NCBI RefSeq assembly: GCF_000719475.1
Contig: NZ_JOGO01000053.1
Location: 1 to 42,432 of the forward strand
Length of the DNA stretch: 42,432 bases
Source of the DNA: Streptomyces sp. NRRL F-5630
GTDB taxonomy: Bacteria > Actinomycetota > Actinomycetes > Streptomycetales > Streptomycetaceae
Reading direction: 5' to 3'
In this document: in pieces, positions 18,551 through 27,237 of the stretch
Layout of the letters: each line of letters starts with the position of its first letter
Position numbering within the stretch: position 1 is the stretch's first letter
The notes under the pieces: generated by a model
Databases searched by the model: none
What the model was told of the DNA's origin: nothing
The model's input: only the letters and a program-made list of their open reading frames with translations
Translations under genes and position numbers: made by a program

Positions 18551-21319
18551 ATGAGGGCAACCGGTGCTCCGGCTCCGCTCGTCGGACGACAGGCAGAGAT
18601 CGCTGCCGTGACCGAGGTGCTCGACCGAGCACGCCGGGGCACCGGTGGCGCCCTGGTGCTCTGGGGTGAGCCGGGCATCGGCAAGACCGCACTCCTCGAC
18701 CACGTCACCGCGACGTCTCCCGATTTCGCCCCGCTGGCGGTACAGCCCGCACGGTGCGAGTCCGGGACCCCCTTCGCCGGCCTGGACACGCTGCTCCGGC
18801 CGGTCGAGCACCTGATCGCGACCCTTCCGGTGTCCCAGGCGGCAGCGTTGCGAGGCGTGCTCGCGGGCGAGGTCACCGCAGCGGGCCGGTCGCTCATCGC
18901 CGTGGCGGTCCTGTCCCTGTTGTCGGCGCTGGCAGTCGACCGCCCGCTCCTGATCGTCGTGGACGACGCACACCGGCTCGACGCGGAGACCGAGTTCGTG
19001 CTCGGATTCGTCGCCCGGCGGGTGGGGACCGAGCCGGTGGTGGTCCTGGTCGCCGACCACGACGCGCCCGCCGGCGGATCGTGGGAGGGGGCCGATCCGC
19101 TCGCGGTGCGTCCTCTCGCTGACGACCACGCCGCCCAACTGGTCGCCGCCGCCCACCCCGGCCTCGACGGCCCCGAGGTCACCCGCGCGGTGAAAGCAGG
19201 TGGGGGCAACCCGCTGGCACTGCACGAGCTGCCCGTACCGATCGACGATCTCGCCGCCGGCACGGTGCCCGTGGGGCCCCGGCTGCGTGAGGCCTTCGCC
19301 GAGCGCCTGCGGACCATGCCGGCCCCGGCACGCGAGTTCGTCGTACTCATGGCCGCGGCTCGTGCCGACGGTGATCAGCTCACGCTCGCACGGTCAGCAC
19401 GTTCCCGCGCCCCCGAGGGGCCGGTGTGGGAGGAGACGACCTGGTCGGGTCTGCTCGCCGGGACGCCCGACCGGCCTGCGCTACGGCACCCGGTGGTCCG
19501 GGCCGCTGTCTACGCGAGCGCCTCCCCGTCCGAGCGCGGGAACGCCCACCGGACCCTGGCCGCCGCGCTTCCCCCGGGCAGTCGCGGGCATGTCTGGCAC
19601 CGGGCCGCGACCGTTCACGACATCGACGAGGAGATCGCCGGGCTGCTCGAGCGGACGGTGCCCTCGGGCGCCGGCGCGGTACCGATCCTGCGGCGGGCCG
19701 CCGAGCTGTCCGCCGACCCGGCCGCTGCGACCCGCAGGCTCGCCGGCGCGGCCGTGGCCGCCTGGCACGGCGGCGACGCCACGATGGCGCGTCGGTTGCT
19801 GGCCGATGCCCGGAGCCTGACCGACGAGGTCCTGGTCACCCGCGCCAGCCGTGGCCTGCGCGGGGTACTCGAACTCGCCGAGGGGTCTCTGGAACGAGCC
19901 CACCGATCGATCAGTCGCGACATCGCCGCGTTCGATGATCCGCGCATGGGAGTGGAGCTCGGCGCCGCCGCCCTGCACGCGGGATGGTCCGCGGCCCGCG
20001 ACGACCTCGTCGGCGAGACCCTCACTCGTCTCGCGGGGCTGACGACCCCTGGGCTGCCCGATGTCCTCCCGGTCGTCCGGACGTGGTGGGGGCCGGCGAC
20101 GGCCCCGGCACGGGCAGCGTCGTCGGCGGAACTCGGTGACGTCATGGCGCACATCTCCCGGGTGGAGTCGCAGCTGCTCCCGGCATCGCCGCTCGGACTG
20201 GTGTGGGGCCTCGACGAGCCACTCGCCGATGCCGTGCACGCCCTTGTCCGCAGGCACCGCCGTCACGCCGATGGCACCTCGCTCGCTGCGGCGCTGGCTC
20301 GGATCGCGCGACTCGACATCGCCGCGGGCCGGTGGGGCGCCGCGCAGGACGCCGCGGCCGAGGGGCTCGCGTCGGCCGAGCGGATCGGTGCCGAGCACAT
20401 CGCCGCGGAGTGCCGGAACTGCCTCGGGTGGCTCGCCGCCGCCCGCGGTGACGGCCGCAGCGTCGACCATCTGACCGTTCGGACCCTGCAGCTGGCCAGG
20501 CTGCGCGGCGACCGTGCGGTCAGCGCCTCGGCCCACTGGAACCGTGGAATGGCCGCTCTGGCGGCCGGCCGCGCCGATGCCGCACTCGACCTGCTCGCCC
20601 GCTTGGACGAGCACGGGCACGAGGCAGCGCATCCGGTCGTCGCTCTGCTGGCAAGCCTGGACACGATCGAGGCCGCCGTGCACGCGCGGCGGCCGGAGAT
20701 CGGCCGACGCCGTGCCGAGGCGCTCGACGCCTGGGTACGGCGCACCGGCGCGCCCTGGGCGAGATTCACAGCGCACCTGGCACGCGCACTGCTGGACGAA
20801 CCCGCCGCCGAACGGTCCTACCGGGCGGCGCTGGACGTGCCCGGTGCGTCCCGGCGCCCGTTCGACCACGCACGGGCCCGGCTGCTCTACGGCGAGTGGT
20901 TGCGGCGACAGCGGCGGCGCCGAGACGCCCGCCAGCAGCTCGACGCCGCCGCCGAGACGTTCCACGCACTGGGAGCGCGCCCGATGCTCGAACGGGCCCG
21001 GCGTGAGCAGGGTCTGATCATGGCGCCCGCACGCCGTGCCACTGCCGCCGGCGCGGGCATGACAACGCTGACGGCACAGGAACGCCGGGTGGCCCAGCTT
21101 GCCGCCGGCGATCTGACCAACCGGGAGATCGGGGCCCGTCTGCGGATCAGCGACCGCACCGTCGGGCATCACCTGTCCAACGTGTTCGCCAAGCTGGGGC
21201 TCTGCTCACGGCGCGACTTGGCGGCCACCGGCATCGCCGGACGGAGAGATTCCGGCTCGGTCGCGACGCCTGACGAGCTCGTGCAGGTAGGCGGTGAGAC
21301 GTCGCGAGCTTCGGCGTGA
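18551..21319 (+). CDS. LuxR-family regulator with N-terminal P-loop NTPase (LAL type)
   Basis: This second LAL protein has 922 aa. Walker A is GEPGIGKTALL at about 39-46, and Walker B is LLIVVDDAHRLDAE. A long alpha-helical TPR-like region follows, including ARIARLDIAAGRWGAAQDAA. The C-terminal GerE HTH reads LTAQERRVAQLAAGDLTNRE, then RTVGHHLSNVFAKLGLCSRR. ATG 18551 has GGAGG five bases upstream, so I prefer it to an ATG at 18500. It shares architecture with the first LAL regulator, but the two sequences are clearly diverged and do not look like recent duplicates. It is co-directional with the upstream hydrolase. Confidence 0.85.
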   Translation: MRATGAPAPLVGRQAEIAAVTEVLDRARRGTGGALVLWGEPGIGKTALLDHVTATSPDFAPLAVQPARCESGTPFAGLDTLLRPVEHLIATLPVSQAAALRGVLAGEVTAAGRSLIAVAVLSLLSALAVDRPLLIVVDDAHRLDAETEFVLGFVARRVGTEPVVVLVADHDAPAGGSWEGADPLAVRPLADDHAAQLVAAAHPGLDGPEVTRAVKAGGGNPLALHELPVPIDDLAAGTVPVGPRLREAFAERLRTMPAPAREFVVLMAAARADGDQLTLARSARSRAPEGPVWEETTWSGLLAGTPDRPALRHPVVRAAVYASASPSERGNAHRTLAAALPPGSRGHVWHRAATVHDIDEEIAGLLERTVPSGAGAVPILRRAAELSADPAAATRRLAGAAVAAWHGGDATMARRLLADARSLTDEVLVTRASRGLRGVLELAEGSLERAHRSISRDIAAFDDPRMGVELGAAALHAGWSAARDDLVGETLTRLAGLTTPGLPDVLPVVRTWWGPATAPARAASSAELGDVMAHISRVESQLLPASPLGLVWGLDEPLADAVHALVRRHRRHADGTSLAAALARIARLDIAAGRWGAAQDAAAEGLASAERIGAEHIAAECRNCLGWLAAARGDGRSVDHLTVRTLQLARLRGDRAVSASAHWNRGMAALAAGRADAALDLLARLDEHGHEAAHPVVALLASLDTIEAAVHARRPEIGRRRAEALDAWVRRTGAPWARFTAHLARALLDEPAAERSYRAALDVPGASRRPFDHARARLLYGEWLRRQRRRRDARQQLDAAAETFHALGARPMLERARREQGLIMAPARRATAAGAGMTTLTAQERRVAQLAAGDLTNREIGARLRISDRTVGHHLSNVFAKLGLCSRRDLAATGIAGRRDSGSVATPDELVQVGGETSRASA

Positions 21320-21655
21320 CCTGGGTTCACGTCCGCCGTGTCGGCTTCAGGTCCACGGTCTGCTGGTGAGACAGCAGGCCGGCGACGGCTTGGATGGTGT
21401 CGCTCATGTGCTCGCGGCGGCCGAGGCCCGACGTCTCACCGCCTGCCGTGCACGCGCTGGTTGGATGGCTACCGGCGCCCCAGGTGTGCTGCCGCTGGAA
21501 GGGCCCGCAGCGGCAGGACCGCGTCGGGGACGTCGCTCACCACAGCACCTCGTCCACGCCGCGGGCGTTGACCGAGGCGCGGCGGTCGTCAACCGCGCGC
21601 GACTGCCGCCCGAACGTCGGCAGCCCTTCCAGCTCGTACCGCAAGGCACCGAGCG
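21320..21655. other. Gap between second LAL gene and MerR gene
   Basis: These two genes converge. Apart from the unidentified minus-strand fragment at 21537-21725 and a possible 26-codon minus-strand peptide (MSDTIQAVAGLLSHQQTVDL), I see no gene, and no clear hairpin terminator. Confidence 0.35.
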
Positions 21656-21725
21656 TCACGGGCTTGCACGCCTCAACGAGGGCCTTGAGTGCGCGGGTGA
21701 GGCGCTGTCCGAAGCACGCACCGTC
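21537..21725 (-). pseudogene. Unidentified C-terminal coding fragment
   Basis: A minus-strand frame between TGA 21726-21728 and TGA 21537-21539 reads QRLTRALKALVEACKPVTLG, ALRYELEGLPTFGRQSRAVD, DRRASVNARGVDEVLW. It has the look of real protein rather than shadow, but has no good start other than GTG at 21659. It overlaps the 3' end of the MerR gene, whose last 20 or so residues look unconserved, so an insertion or deletion may have joined two genes here. I do not recognise the family. Confidence 0.3.
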
Positions 21726-22465
21726 TCACCCGTCCCGCCCCTCTCGGCCTCCTCTTCCTGGAGGAGGCCGTGCAGGAGGCGCAGGACGTCGAGCTGGGCC
21801 TCGTTGTAGAACGCCGCCACGGACTGGGTGACGACGGACCGGGTGAGCTTCCCGTCGCGGCGGGACGCGGCGTCCAGGTCCGTGAGGGCGGTCCCGTCCG
21901 CGCGCTGGGCCCGGACCGCGGCCGCCAGGTGGGCCGCCAGTCTGCGGCGCACGTCCTCGGGGGCGTCGGCCGGCAGGTGCTCGAACTCCTCGTCCATCTT
22001 GTCCCGGGGGCGCGTGTACTGGTCCCGGATGAGGGACATCGCCGTCGGCGTGAGGACGCTCGAGGACGCCACCAAGAGGTCCTGCAGGGCCTGGGGCAGC
22101 GTGGCGGCGGCGGCCCCGAAGCCCGCGGGCAGGCCGAGCGAGGCCCCGTCCTCCAGGATCGCGGCCAGTTGGCGGCGCATGTGCTGCTGGCGCTCGATGT
22201 TCGCCGCGAGTTCGGCGTCCAGGGCGCGCAGGATCTCCTTGGACCGCGCGTCGGCGGCGGCCACCGTGGGGATGTCGGAGAGCGGCACGCCGAGGTCGGT
22301 CAGCCGGCGGATGCCCATCAGCCGGACCAGGTGCCGTACGTCGTACCGCTTGTAGCCGCTCGGTGCGCGCTCCGGCTCCTCCAGCAGCCCCAGCTTGTGG
22401 TAGTGCCGGACCGTCTTGAGCGTTGTGCCCGCGAGTTCCGCCAGCTGACGCGTGCTCCATGTCAC
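21656..22465 (-). CDS. MerR-family transcriptional regulator
   Basis: This is a 269-aa protein with an N-terminal MerR winged HTH: WSTRQLAELAGTTLKTVRHY, HKLGLLEEPERAPSGYKRYD, then RHLVRLMGIRRLTDLGVPLS. The long helical C-terminal part (about 170 residues) is of the larger ligand-binding or TipA-like kind, with no metal-binding Cys cluster, so a small-molecule or peptide signal is more likely than a metal. The start is GTG 22465 with AAAGGGA upstream. It is divergent from the secreted S33 peptidase. A 19-bp dyad inside that gene's promoter is the probable operator. The last 20 residues look unusual and may come from a 3' rearrangement. Confidence 0.85.
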   Translation of the reverse strand: MTWSTRQLAELAGTTLKTVRHYHKLGLLEEPERAPSGYKRYDVRHLVRLMGIRRLTDLGVPLSDIPTVAAADARSKEILRALDAELAANIERQQHMRRQLAAILEDGASLGLPAGFGAAAATLPQALQDLLVASSSVLTPTAMSLIRDQYTRPRDKMDEEFEHLPADAPEDVRRRLAAHLAAAVRAQRADGTALTDLDAASRRDGKLTRSVVTQSVAAFYNEAQLDVLRLLHGLLQEEEAERGGTGETVRASDSASPAHSRPSLRRASP

Positions 22466-22628
22466 GAGAGTCCCTTTCCGAGGTTCCGTCGTCCGTCGCC
22501 TTCCGGGGTTGCGTCGCCGGTCGGCGCGCGCCGTCCGGCCCGCCCGTCTGCCGGGAGGGCCCTGCCTCCCCCTGCCCCTGGCCGCCGAACCCATCCCCGG
22601 CCACGACGGATCGTCTCGCGGGGCGGGC

Positions 22629-22659
22629 TTGACTGTGCCCTTGGGACACAGAGTGCGAT
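22629..22659 (+). promoter_or_regulatory. MerR-type promoter and operator for the S33 peptidase gene
   Basis: TTGACT (22629-22634) and TGCGAT (22654-22659) are separated by exactly 19 bp, the over-long spacer typical of MerR-activated promoters. The near-perfect 19-bp palindrome CTGTGCCCTTGGGACACAG (22633-22651, 7 of 9 pairs) lies within this spacer and overlaps the end of the -35 box. The start codon of the peptidase is 44 bases after the -10 box. The geometry strongly suggests control by the divergently encoded MerR protein through DNA distortion; direct proof is lacking. Confidence 0.65.
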
Positions 22660-22702
22660 GGGCGCGGCCAACCCACCACCAGCGCATGGGAAAGATGCGG
22701 AT

Positions 22703-24238
22703 ATGACACGAGGACGCGGTATCCGGCGGAGCGCGGCCCTGGCGGTCGCCCTCGGCCTCGGCCTGAGCGGGTCGCTCGTCGCGGGACCGGCGGGCGCGGA
22801 GGAGAAGGAGGGACCCGGCGTTCGGTGGGGCACCTGCCCCGAGGACGTGGCGGCCGAGGCGGCGCCGGTCGTGCTGGAGTGCGGCACCGTGCCCGTACCG
22901 AAGGACTACGCCGACCCCGACGGCGGCCGGATCGAGCTGATGATCTCCCGGCTGGCCAGTACGGACCCCGACAAGCGGCGAGGCACGCTCATGCTCAATC
23001 CGGGCGGTCCGGGCGGCTCCGGTCTCTCCCAGCCCGCTTTCCTCGCGAACCGGGGCGTCCCTTCCGAGGTGCTGGACACCTACGACGTGATCGGCATGGA
23101 CACCCGGGGCATCGGGCGCTCGGCACCGGTGGCCTGCGGATTCACTCCGGAGGGTCCGTACTTCGCCAACATCCCGCCGTACGCGGTCGACGACGCGGCG
23201 GTGACCGCGCGGGCGAAGGTGGTGAAGAAGGTGGCCGAGCAGTGCGCGGAGCGCGACAAGGACGGGATGCTGCCCCACCTGACCACGGCCAACACCGCAC
23301 GCGACCTGGACCGCATTCGGGCGGCTCTCGGGGAGGAGAAGACCAGCTTCCTGGGCTACTCCTACGGCACGGCGCTGGGGGCCGCCTACGCGTCGATGTT
23401 CCCCGAGCGCTCCGACCGCATCGTGCTCGACAGCAACATCGGCGACACCCACCTCGACCGTGACGGCATGCGCCGCTTCGCGCTCGGGGTGGAGCAGACG
23501 TTCCCCGACTTCGCCCGGTGGGCCGCCGCCCGCCACGACAGCTACGGTCTCGGCCGCACCCCCGCCGAGGTCCGCCGGACCTACTTCACCCTCGCCGAGC
23601 GGCTCGACGAGAAGCCGGTCGACGGGTTCGACGGTGGCATGCTCCGCCAGATCACCTTCAGCTACCTGTTCAAGGAGGTGCAGTACAGCAAGCTGGCCCA
23701 GCTCTGGCAGACAATGAAGAGCGGCGGCGACGCGAAGGACCTGCGGACTCTGGTCGCCCGGAGCGGCCCGGCGGACCAGGGGGACGGCACGGCGGACACC
23801 CCACCGTCCCTGGACAACCAGCTCTCCGTCTTCCTCGCCGTGACCTGCAACGACGTCAAGTGGCCGACGAGCGTGGACACCTACCGCAAGGGCGTGGCGG
23901 AGGACCGTGCGCGCTACCCGATGTTCGGCGCCGCTGCCGCCAACATCCTCCCGTGCGCGTTCTGGCCGTACGCCCGGGCGGAGAAGCCGGTGGCGATCGA
24001 CGACGACGGGCCGCGCAACATCCTGCTCGTCCAGGACCTGCGCGACGTGCCGACCCCGCACGTCGGGGGGAAGCTGCTGCGGCAGAAGTTCGCGCACAGG
24101 TCCCGGCTGGTCAGCGTGGACGGCAGCGGTCACGGGGTCTATGTGTACGGCGACAACCCCTGCGCGCTGAACACCACCACGCGCTACCTCGTCGACGGGA
24201 AGATGCCGAAGACGGACGCCTTCTGCCCGGCCGGCTGA
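22703..24238 (+). CDS. Secreted alpha/beta hydrolase, S33 tripeptidyl-aminopeptidase (TAP/SlpE-like)
   Basis: This is a 511-aa protein. Its N-terminus (TRGRGIRRSAALAVALGLGL, SGSLVAGPAGA) is a signal peptide with twin Arg residues and AxA cleavage near residue 33. The mature enzyme has LNPGGPGGSG (oxyanion loop), DTRGIGRS and the nucleophile elbow GYSYG with Ser220. The C-terminal TAP-like domain carries QDLRDVPTPHVGG, DGSGHGVYV with the catalytic His, and NPCALNTTTRYLVDGKMPKT. Paired cysteines fit an extracytoplasmic location. Streptomyces relatives remove N-terminal tripeptides from exported proteins and peptides. ATG 22703 follows GGGAAAG. The divergent MerR gene and the dyad upstream suggest inducible expression. 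Confidence 0.87.
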   Translation: MTRGRGIRRSAALAVALGLGLSGSLVAGPAGAEEKEGPGVRWGTCPEDVAAEAAPVVLECGTVPVPKDYADPDGGRIELMISRLASTDPDKRRGTLMLNPGGPGGSGLSQPAFLANRGVPSEVLDTYDVIGMDTRGIGRSAPVACGFTPEGPYFANIPPYAVDDAAVTARAKVVKKVAEQCAERDKDGMLPHLTTANTARDLDRIRAALGEEKTSFLGYSYGTALGAAYASMFPERSDRIVLDSNIGDTHLDRDGMRRFALGVEQTFPDFARWAAARHDSYGLGRTPAEVRRTYFTLAERLDEKPVDGFDGGMLRQITFSYLFKEVQYSKLAQLWQTMKSGGDAKDLRTLVARSGPADQGDGTADTPPSLDNQLSVFLAVTCNDVKWPTSVDTYRKGVAEDRARYPMFGAAAANILPCAFWPYARAEKPVAIDDDGPRNILLVQDLRDVPTPHVGGKLLRQKFAHRSRLVSVDGSGHGVYVYGDNPCALNTTTRYLVDGKMPKTDAFCPAG

Positions 24239-24251
24239 AACTCGTGACGAT

Positions 24252-24293
24252 CCGGCCCCGGGGGTAACGGATCGCCCCACACCCCGGGGCCGG
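24252..24293 (+). terminator. GC-rich hairpin terminator after the S33 peptidase
   Basis: A perfect 12-bp stem (CCGGCCCCGGGG / CCCCGGGGCCGG) with an 18-base loop begins 13 bases after the stop codon. The stem is entirely G and C and no U run follows, as is usual in actinomycetes. Confidence 0.7.
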
Positions 24294-24346
24294 AGCCTCG
24301 GCGCTGGTGGATCCGACTTCGCTGTGACCGGTCGGATTCGGTCCGG

Positions 24347-24574
24347 TCAATCGCGGCGGTAACCGGCAGGCGAACGGCTGCCACTGCCCGCAGGAATACG
24401 ACGGTAACGGGATAGGTGCTCTGCGCCGGTACGGCGTCCGTCGCGGTCGACGTGCTGGACCGGGACCGGTCGGCGATGGCGTACCGCATTGACGATGGTG
24501 AGCAGGACCTCGGCATCCGGGTAGTCCGGTTCACGGGGCTCGTCTCTGAGGGTGAGTTCGCGGATCCGCTCCAC
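24347..24574 (-). pseudogene. Fragment of a YafY-type WYL-domain regulator
   Basis: This minus-strand frame contains DAEVLLTIVNAVRHRRPVPV, QHVDRDGRRTGAEHLSRYRR, IPAGSGSRSPAGYRRD. It resembles the start of the WYL domain in Streptomyces YafY-like regulators (LL..AVRHRRPVR..Y...DGR.T.R...PYG...HSGRWY..GYD). The WYL signature itself is corrupted, and both the HTH half and the C-terminal half are missing. It lies between the terminator of the peptidase and the response regulator end. Confidence 0.45.
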
Positions 24575-24599
24575 GTACGGTGTGCCGGGGCGCTGAGGT

Positions 24600-25262
24600 T
24601 CACTCTGCGCACGGCTCCAGGCCCGCGTCGCGGGCCAGGAGCGCCGCTTGGACCCGGTTGTCGCAGTCGAGCTTGGTGAGGACGCGGCTGACGTAGGTCT
24701 TCACCGTCGCCTCGCTCATATGCAGGCGGGCGCCGGCGGCCGCGTTGGACAGTCCTTCGCCGAGCAGGGCCAGCACCTCGCGTTCGCGAGCGGTCAGCCC
24801 GGCCAGGCGGCGGCGCGCCTCCTCGCCACGCACGGTGGCGGCGGGGGAGGCGAGGGTGTCCACCACGTGGCGGGTGGCGGCCGGGGACAGGTATGCGTTG
24901 CCGGCCGCCGCCGCGCGGACCGCGTGGATCAGCTCCTGCGGGGCGGTGTCCTTCAGCAGGAAGCCCGCACTGCCGTGGCCGAGCGCCCGCAGGACGTTGT
25001 CACGTTCCCCGAATGTCGTCAGGATCAGCACCCGCACCCCCGGCGCGGCGCGGCCCAGTTCGGCCAGCGCGGTCAGCCCGTCCATCACGGGCATCTGGAT
25101 GTCCAGCAGGGCCACGTCGACCGCGGTGCTCCGGGCGGTGTCCACCGCCTCCCGGCCGTCCCGTGCCTCGGCGACGACCTCGATGTCCCCGGCGGAGGTG
25201 AGGATCATTCTGATGCCTGCTCTGATGAGCGGCTCGTCGTCGGCGATGAGAACCCGGATCAT
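24600..25262 (-). CDS. Two-component response regulator, NarL/LuxR type
   Basis: This 220-aa protein has a receiver domain with acidic pocket ADDE, phosphoacceptor Asp54 (LLDIQMPVMDG), LTTF and KDTAP (Lys). The LuxR-type HTH reads LTAREREVLALLGEGLSNAA, then ATVKTYVSRVLTKLDCDNRV. The start is ATG 25262 with GGAG six bases upstream. It lies 91 bases downstream of the histidine-kinase gene and is surely its partner. Regulators of this class in Streptomyces often control membrane-stress or transporter genes; the target is not evident here. A 15-bp palindrome before the kinase gene is a candidate autoregulatory site. Confidence 0.9.
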   Translation of the reverse strand: MIRVLIADDEPLIRAGIRMILTSAGDIEVVAEARDGREAVDTARSTAVDVALLDIQMPVMDGLTALAELGRAAPGVRVLILTTFGERDNVLRALGHGSAGFLLKDTAPQELIHAVRAAAAGNAYLSPAATRHVVDTLASPAATVRGEEARRRLAGLTAREREVLALLGEGLSNAAAGARLHMSEATVKTYVSRVLTKLDCDNRVQAALLARDAGLEPCAE

Positions 25263-25353
25263 GCGGTCTCCTGCGCGGGATCGGTGTGACAGGCGGACAA
25301 CAGGCCGGCTCATCATGCCCGATCCGGCCGGGAGCGCGGTCACAGACCTCAAG

Positions 25354-27072
25354 TCAGGGCTTCCACGCGTAGGACACTTTGGAGGCGAGCTTCCCGCCGC
25401 GGAAGCAGAACCGGTAGACGATGTCCTTCTCGTCGTCCACGAAGTGTTCGCAGGCCGCGTCATCGGGCAGCGCGGGCCCCTGCTTCTCCACGCCGTCGGT
25501 GAGCAACGAGCCGCCTTCCGGCAACTTCCCGCGCAGGTCCGCCTCGGCCTCGCCGACTCGAGCCGACTCGTACGTCTTCGCCGGTATGGCCCCCTTCTCC
25601 AACTCGTCGATCCCTTTCGACACCCCCCACACCAGAAGGGCGCCGACGCCCACGACGAGGACCACGGCGGTAGCGGCGCATCCCAGTGCGGCGTTCTTCT
25701 TGCTGCTCATGATGGCGGTGAACTCCTTGTGCGGTAGCGAGCGTTCGAGGACGCCACCACCATTTCCCGCCGAGGCCCCGCCGATCTGCCCTCGGAAGTC
25801 GTCGTCCGCGGCCACCGAAGTCGCGCCGCCCGGAGAGGACTGCCGCTCGCCACCGGCGTACGGCAGCACACCGGCGAGGCGGAAGCCCCCGCCGGGGGTG
25901 GGGCCGGCGTGCACCATGCCGCCGACCAGACGGGCCCGCTCCCGCAGGCCCGTCAGCCCCTGTTGACCGCTGATCGCGGGGAGTGCAGCCGGAACCCCGG
26001 CCGGTACCGGGCCGTTCGCCACCTCGACTACGAGGCTGTCCGGTTCGTAACGCAGCGCGACCGTGATCGGGGCACCCGGCGCGTGCTTGTGCGCATTGGT
26101 CAGTCCTTCCTGAGCGATGCGGTACGCCGCCCGGTCGACAGCGGGGGTGAGGGTCCGCTGGGCGCCGGAGCGGTGCAGTTCCACTGTCGCGCCCGCCGCC
26201 CGCGACGACGCGACCAGCTCTTCGACAGAAACCGCGGCACGGTCCGAGGAGGGCCCGGCTCCCCGCGGCCCGGGCCCGGACATCTCCGCGTCATCGCGCA
26301 GGACGCCCACGGCTTCGCGCAGCTCCCGCATCGCCGATCTGGATGCCTCCCGGAGGACGCCCACACCTTCCCGCTGGCGGCCGTTGAGCTCCGGGTCCAC
26401 CTCCAGGGCCCCGGTGTGCACGGCGATCAGGGCAAGTTGGTGGCCAAGGCTGTCGTGCATGTCCTGGGCGATGCGCTGCCGCTCCAGCAGCCGGGCCTGG
26501 CGCGCCACCATCGCCCGTTCGCGCACCAGTTGGGCGTTGTGCCGCCGCAGGGCGTCCAGCAGGGCGTGCCGCTGGGCACGGTACCGGGCGGCGAAACCGG
26601 GCACCACCGCCAGCACCAGGAACGGACCCCCGGTAAGTGCGATGGTCACCAGCACCGACAGTCCGAGGTCTTCATCTGGTGCGGTGGCCACGCCGGCGAC
26701 AAGGTGGAGCACGAAACCGGCCGCGAACGCGGCCAGTGCCCGCGCCGGGCGCTCGATGCGGCTGCCGGCGGACCAGCCGGCGCAGACCAGCAGGACGAAC
26801 GCACCGGGAAAGGTGCCGGCCAGGGCTGACGCGGCCAGCAGCACCGAAGCCGGCAGGGCACGACGCGCCAGGGACAGTACGGCGACGACCAGGGCCAGTG
26901 CCCCGCCCTGTACCAGGGAGCCGGTCTCCGCCGTGCGAAGGATGCCTGCGATCCCGGAGAGCACTGGCGTGAGCACGGCCTCGCCGACGATCCGCCGCCG
27001 GGGCCAGGGGGAGGCGGCGGCGAGACGGAAGCGGAACGACGGTCGGGTACGGGGAGTTTCTGCGGCATCCAC
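25354..27072 (-). CDS. Sensor histidine kinase fused to a small membrane-anchored protein
   Basis: This 572-codon frame has three parts. Residues about 30-165 form several hydrophobic membrane helices. Residues about 190-430 are a HisKA_3 kinase core with phospho-His206 (AQDMHDSLGHQLAL), an N box (IAQEGLTNAHKHAPG) and a G box (GLTGLRERARLVGG). The kinase part ends at GGFRLAGVLPYAGGE, where such kinases normally stop. The frame continues through a linker into MSSKKNAALGCAATAVVLVV (residue 455) and a soluble tail with YESARVGEAEADLRGKLPEG and DIVYRFCFRGGKL, which resembles free-standing Streptomyces small membrane proteins. AAGGAG 12 bases before Met455 could allow separate translation. The kinase start is taken as GTG 27072. 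Confidence 0.8.
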   Translation of the reverse strand: MDAAETPRTRPSFRFRLAAASPWPRRRIVGEAVLTPVLSGIAGILRTAETGSLVQGGALALVVAVLSLARRALPASVLLAASALAGTFPGAFVLLVCAGWSAGSRIERPARALAAFAAGFVLHLVAGVATAPDEDLGLSVLVTIALTGGPFLVLAVVPGFAARYRAQRHALLDALRRHNAQLVRERAMVARQARLLERQRIAQDMHDSLGHQLALIAVHTGALEVDPELNGRQREGVGVLREASRSAMRELREAVGVLRDDAEMSGPGPRGAGPSSDRAAVSVEELVASSRAAGATVELHRSGAQRTLTPAVDRAAYRIAQEGLTNAHKHAPGAPITVALRYEPDSLVVEVANGPVPAGVPAALPAISGQQGLTGLRERARLVGGMVHAGPTPGGGFRLAGVLPYAGGERQSSPGGATSVAADDDFRGQIGGASAGNGGGVLERSLPHKEFTAIMSSKKNAALGCAATAVVLVVGVGALLVWGVSKGIDELEKGAIPAKTYESARVGEAEADLRGKLPEGGSLLTDGVEKQGPALPDDAACEHFVDDEKDIVYRFCFRGGKLASKVSYAWKP

Positions 27073-27083
27073 GTGCAGACGAT

Positions 27084-27098
27084 AGAGGGCTGCCCTCT
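27084..27098. promoter_or_regulatory. Perfect 15-bp palindrome upstream of the kinase gene
   Basis: AGAGGGCTGCCCTCT is a perfect 7+1+7 inverted repeat, 12 bases upstream of the kinase start codon in the divergent interval. It is a good candidate operator, for example for the cognate NarL-type response regulator, or an mRNA hairpin in the leader. Confidence 0.4.
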
Positions 27099-27237
27099 GA
27101 CGCCCGCATCCTTCCTTCGGTGCGGTCGCGCGCGACGAAGGGTGGCGGGGGGCCTCGGTTCCTGGGATTCCTGCTCTCTTTGGTCGTCACGGGTGACGAC
27201 TTATGGAGACTGCCGCGGGGCGGGCGGTCCGGTGACG

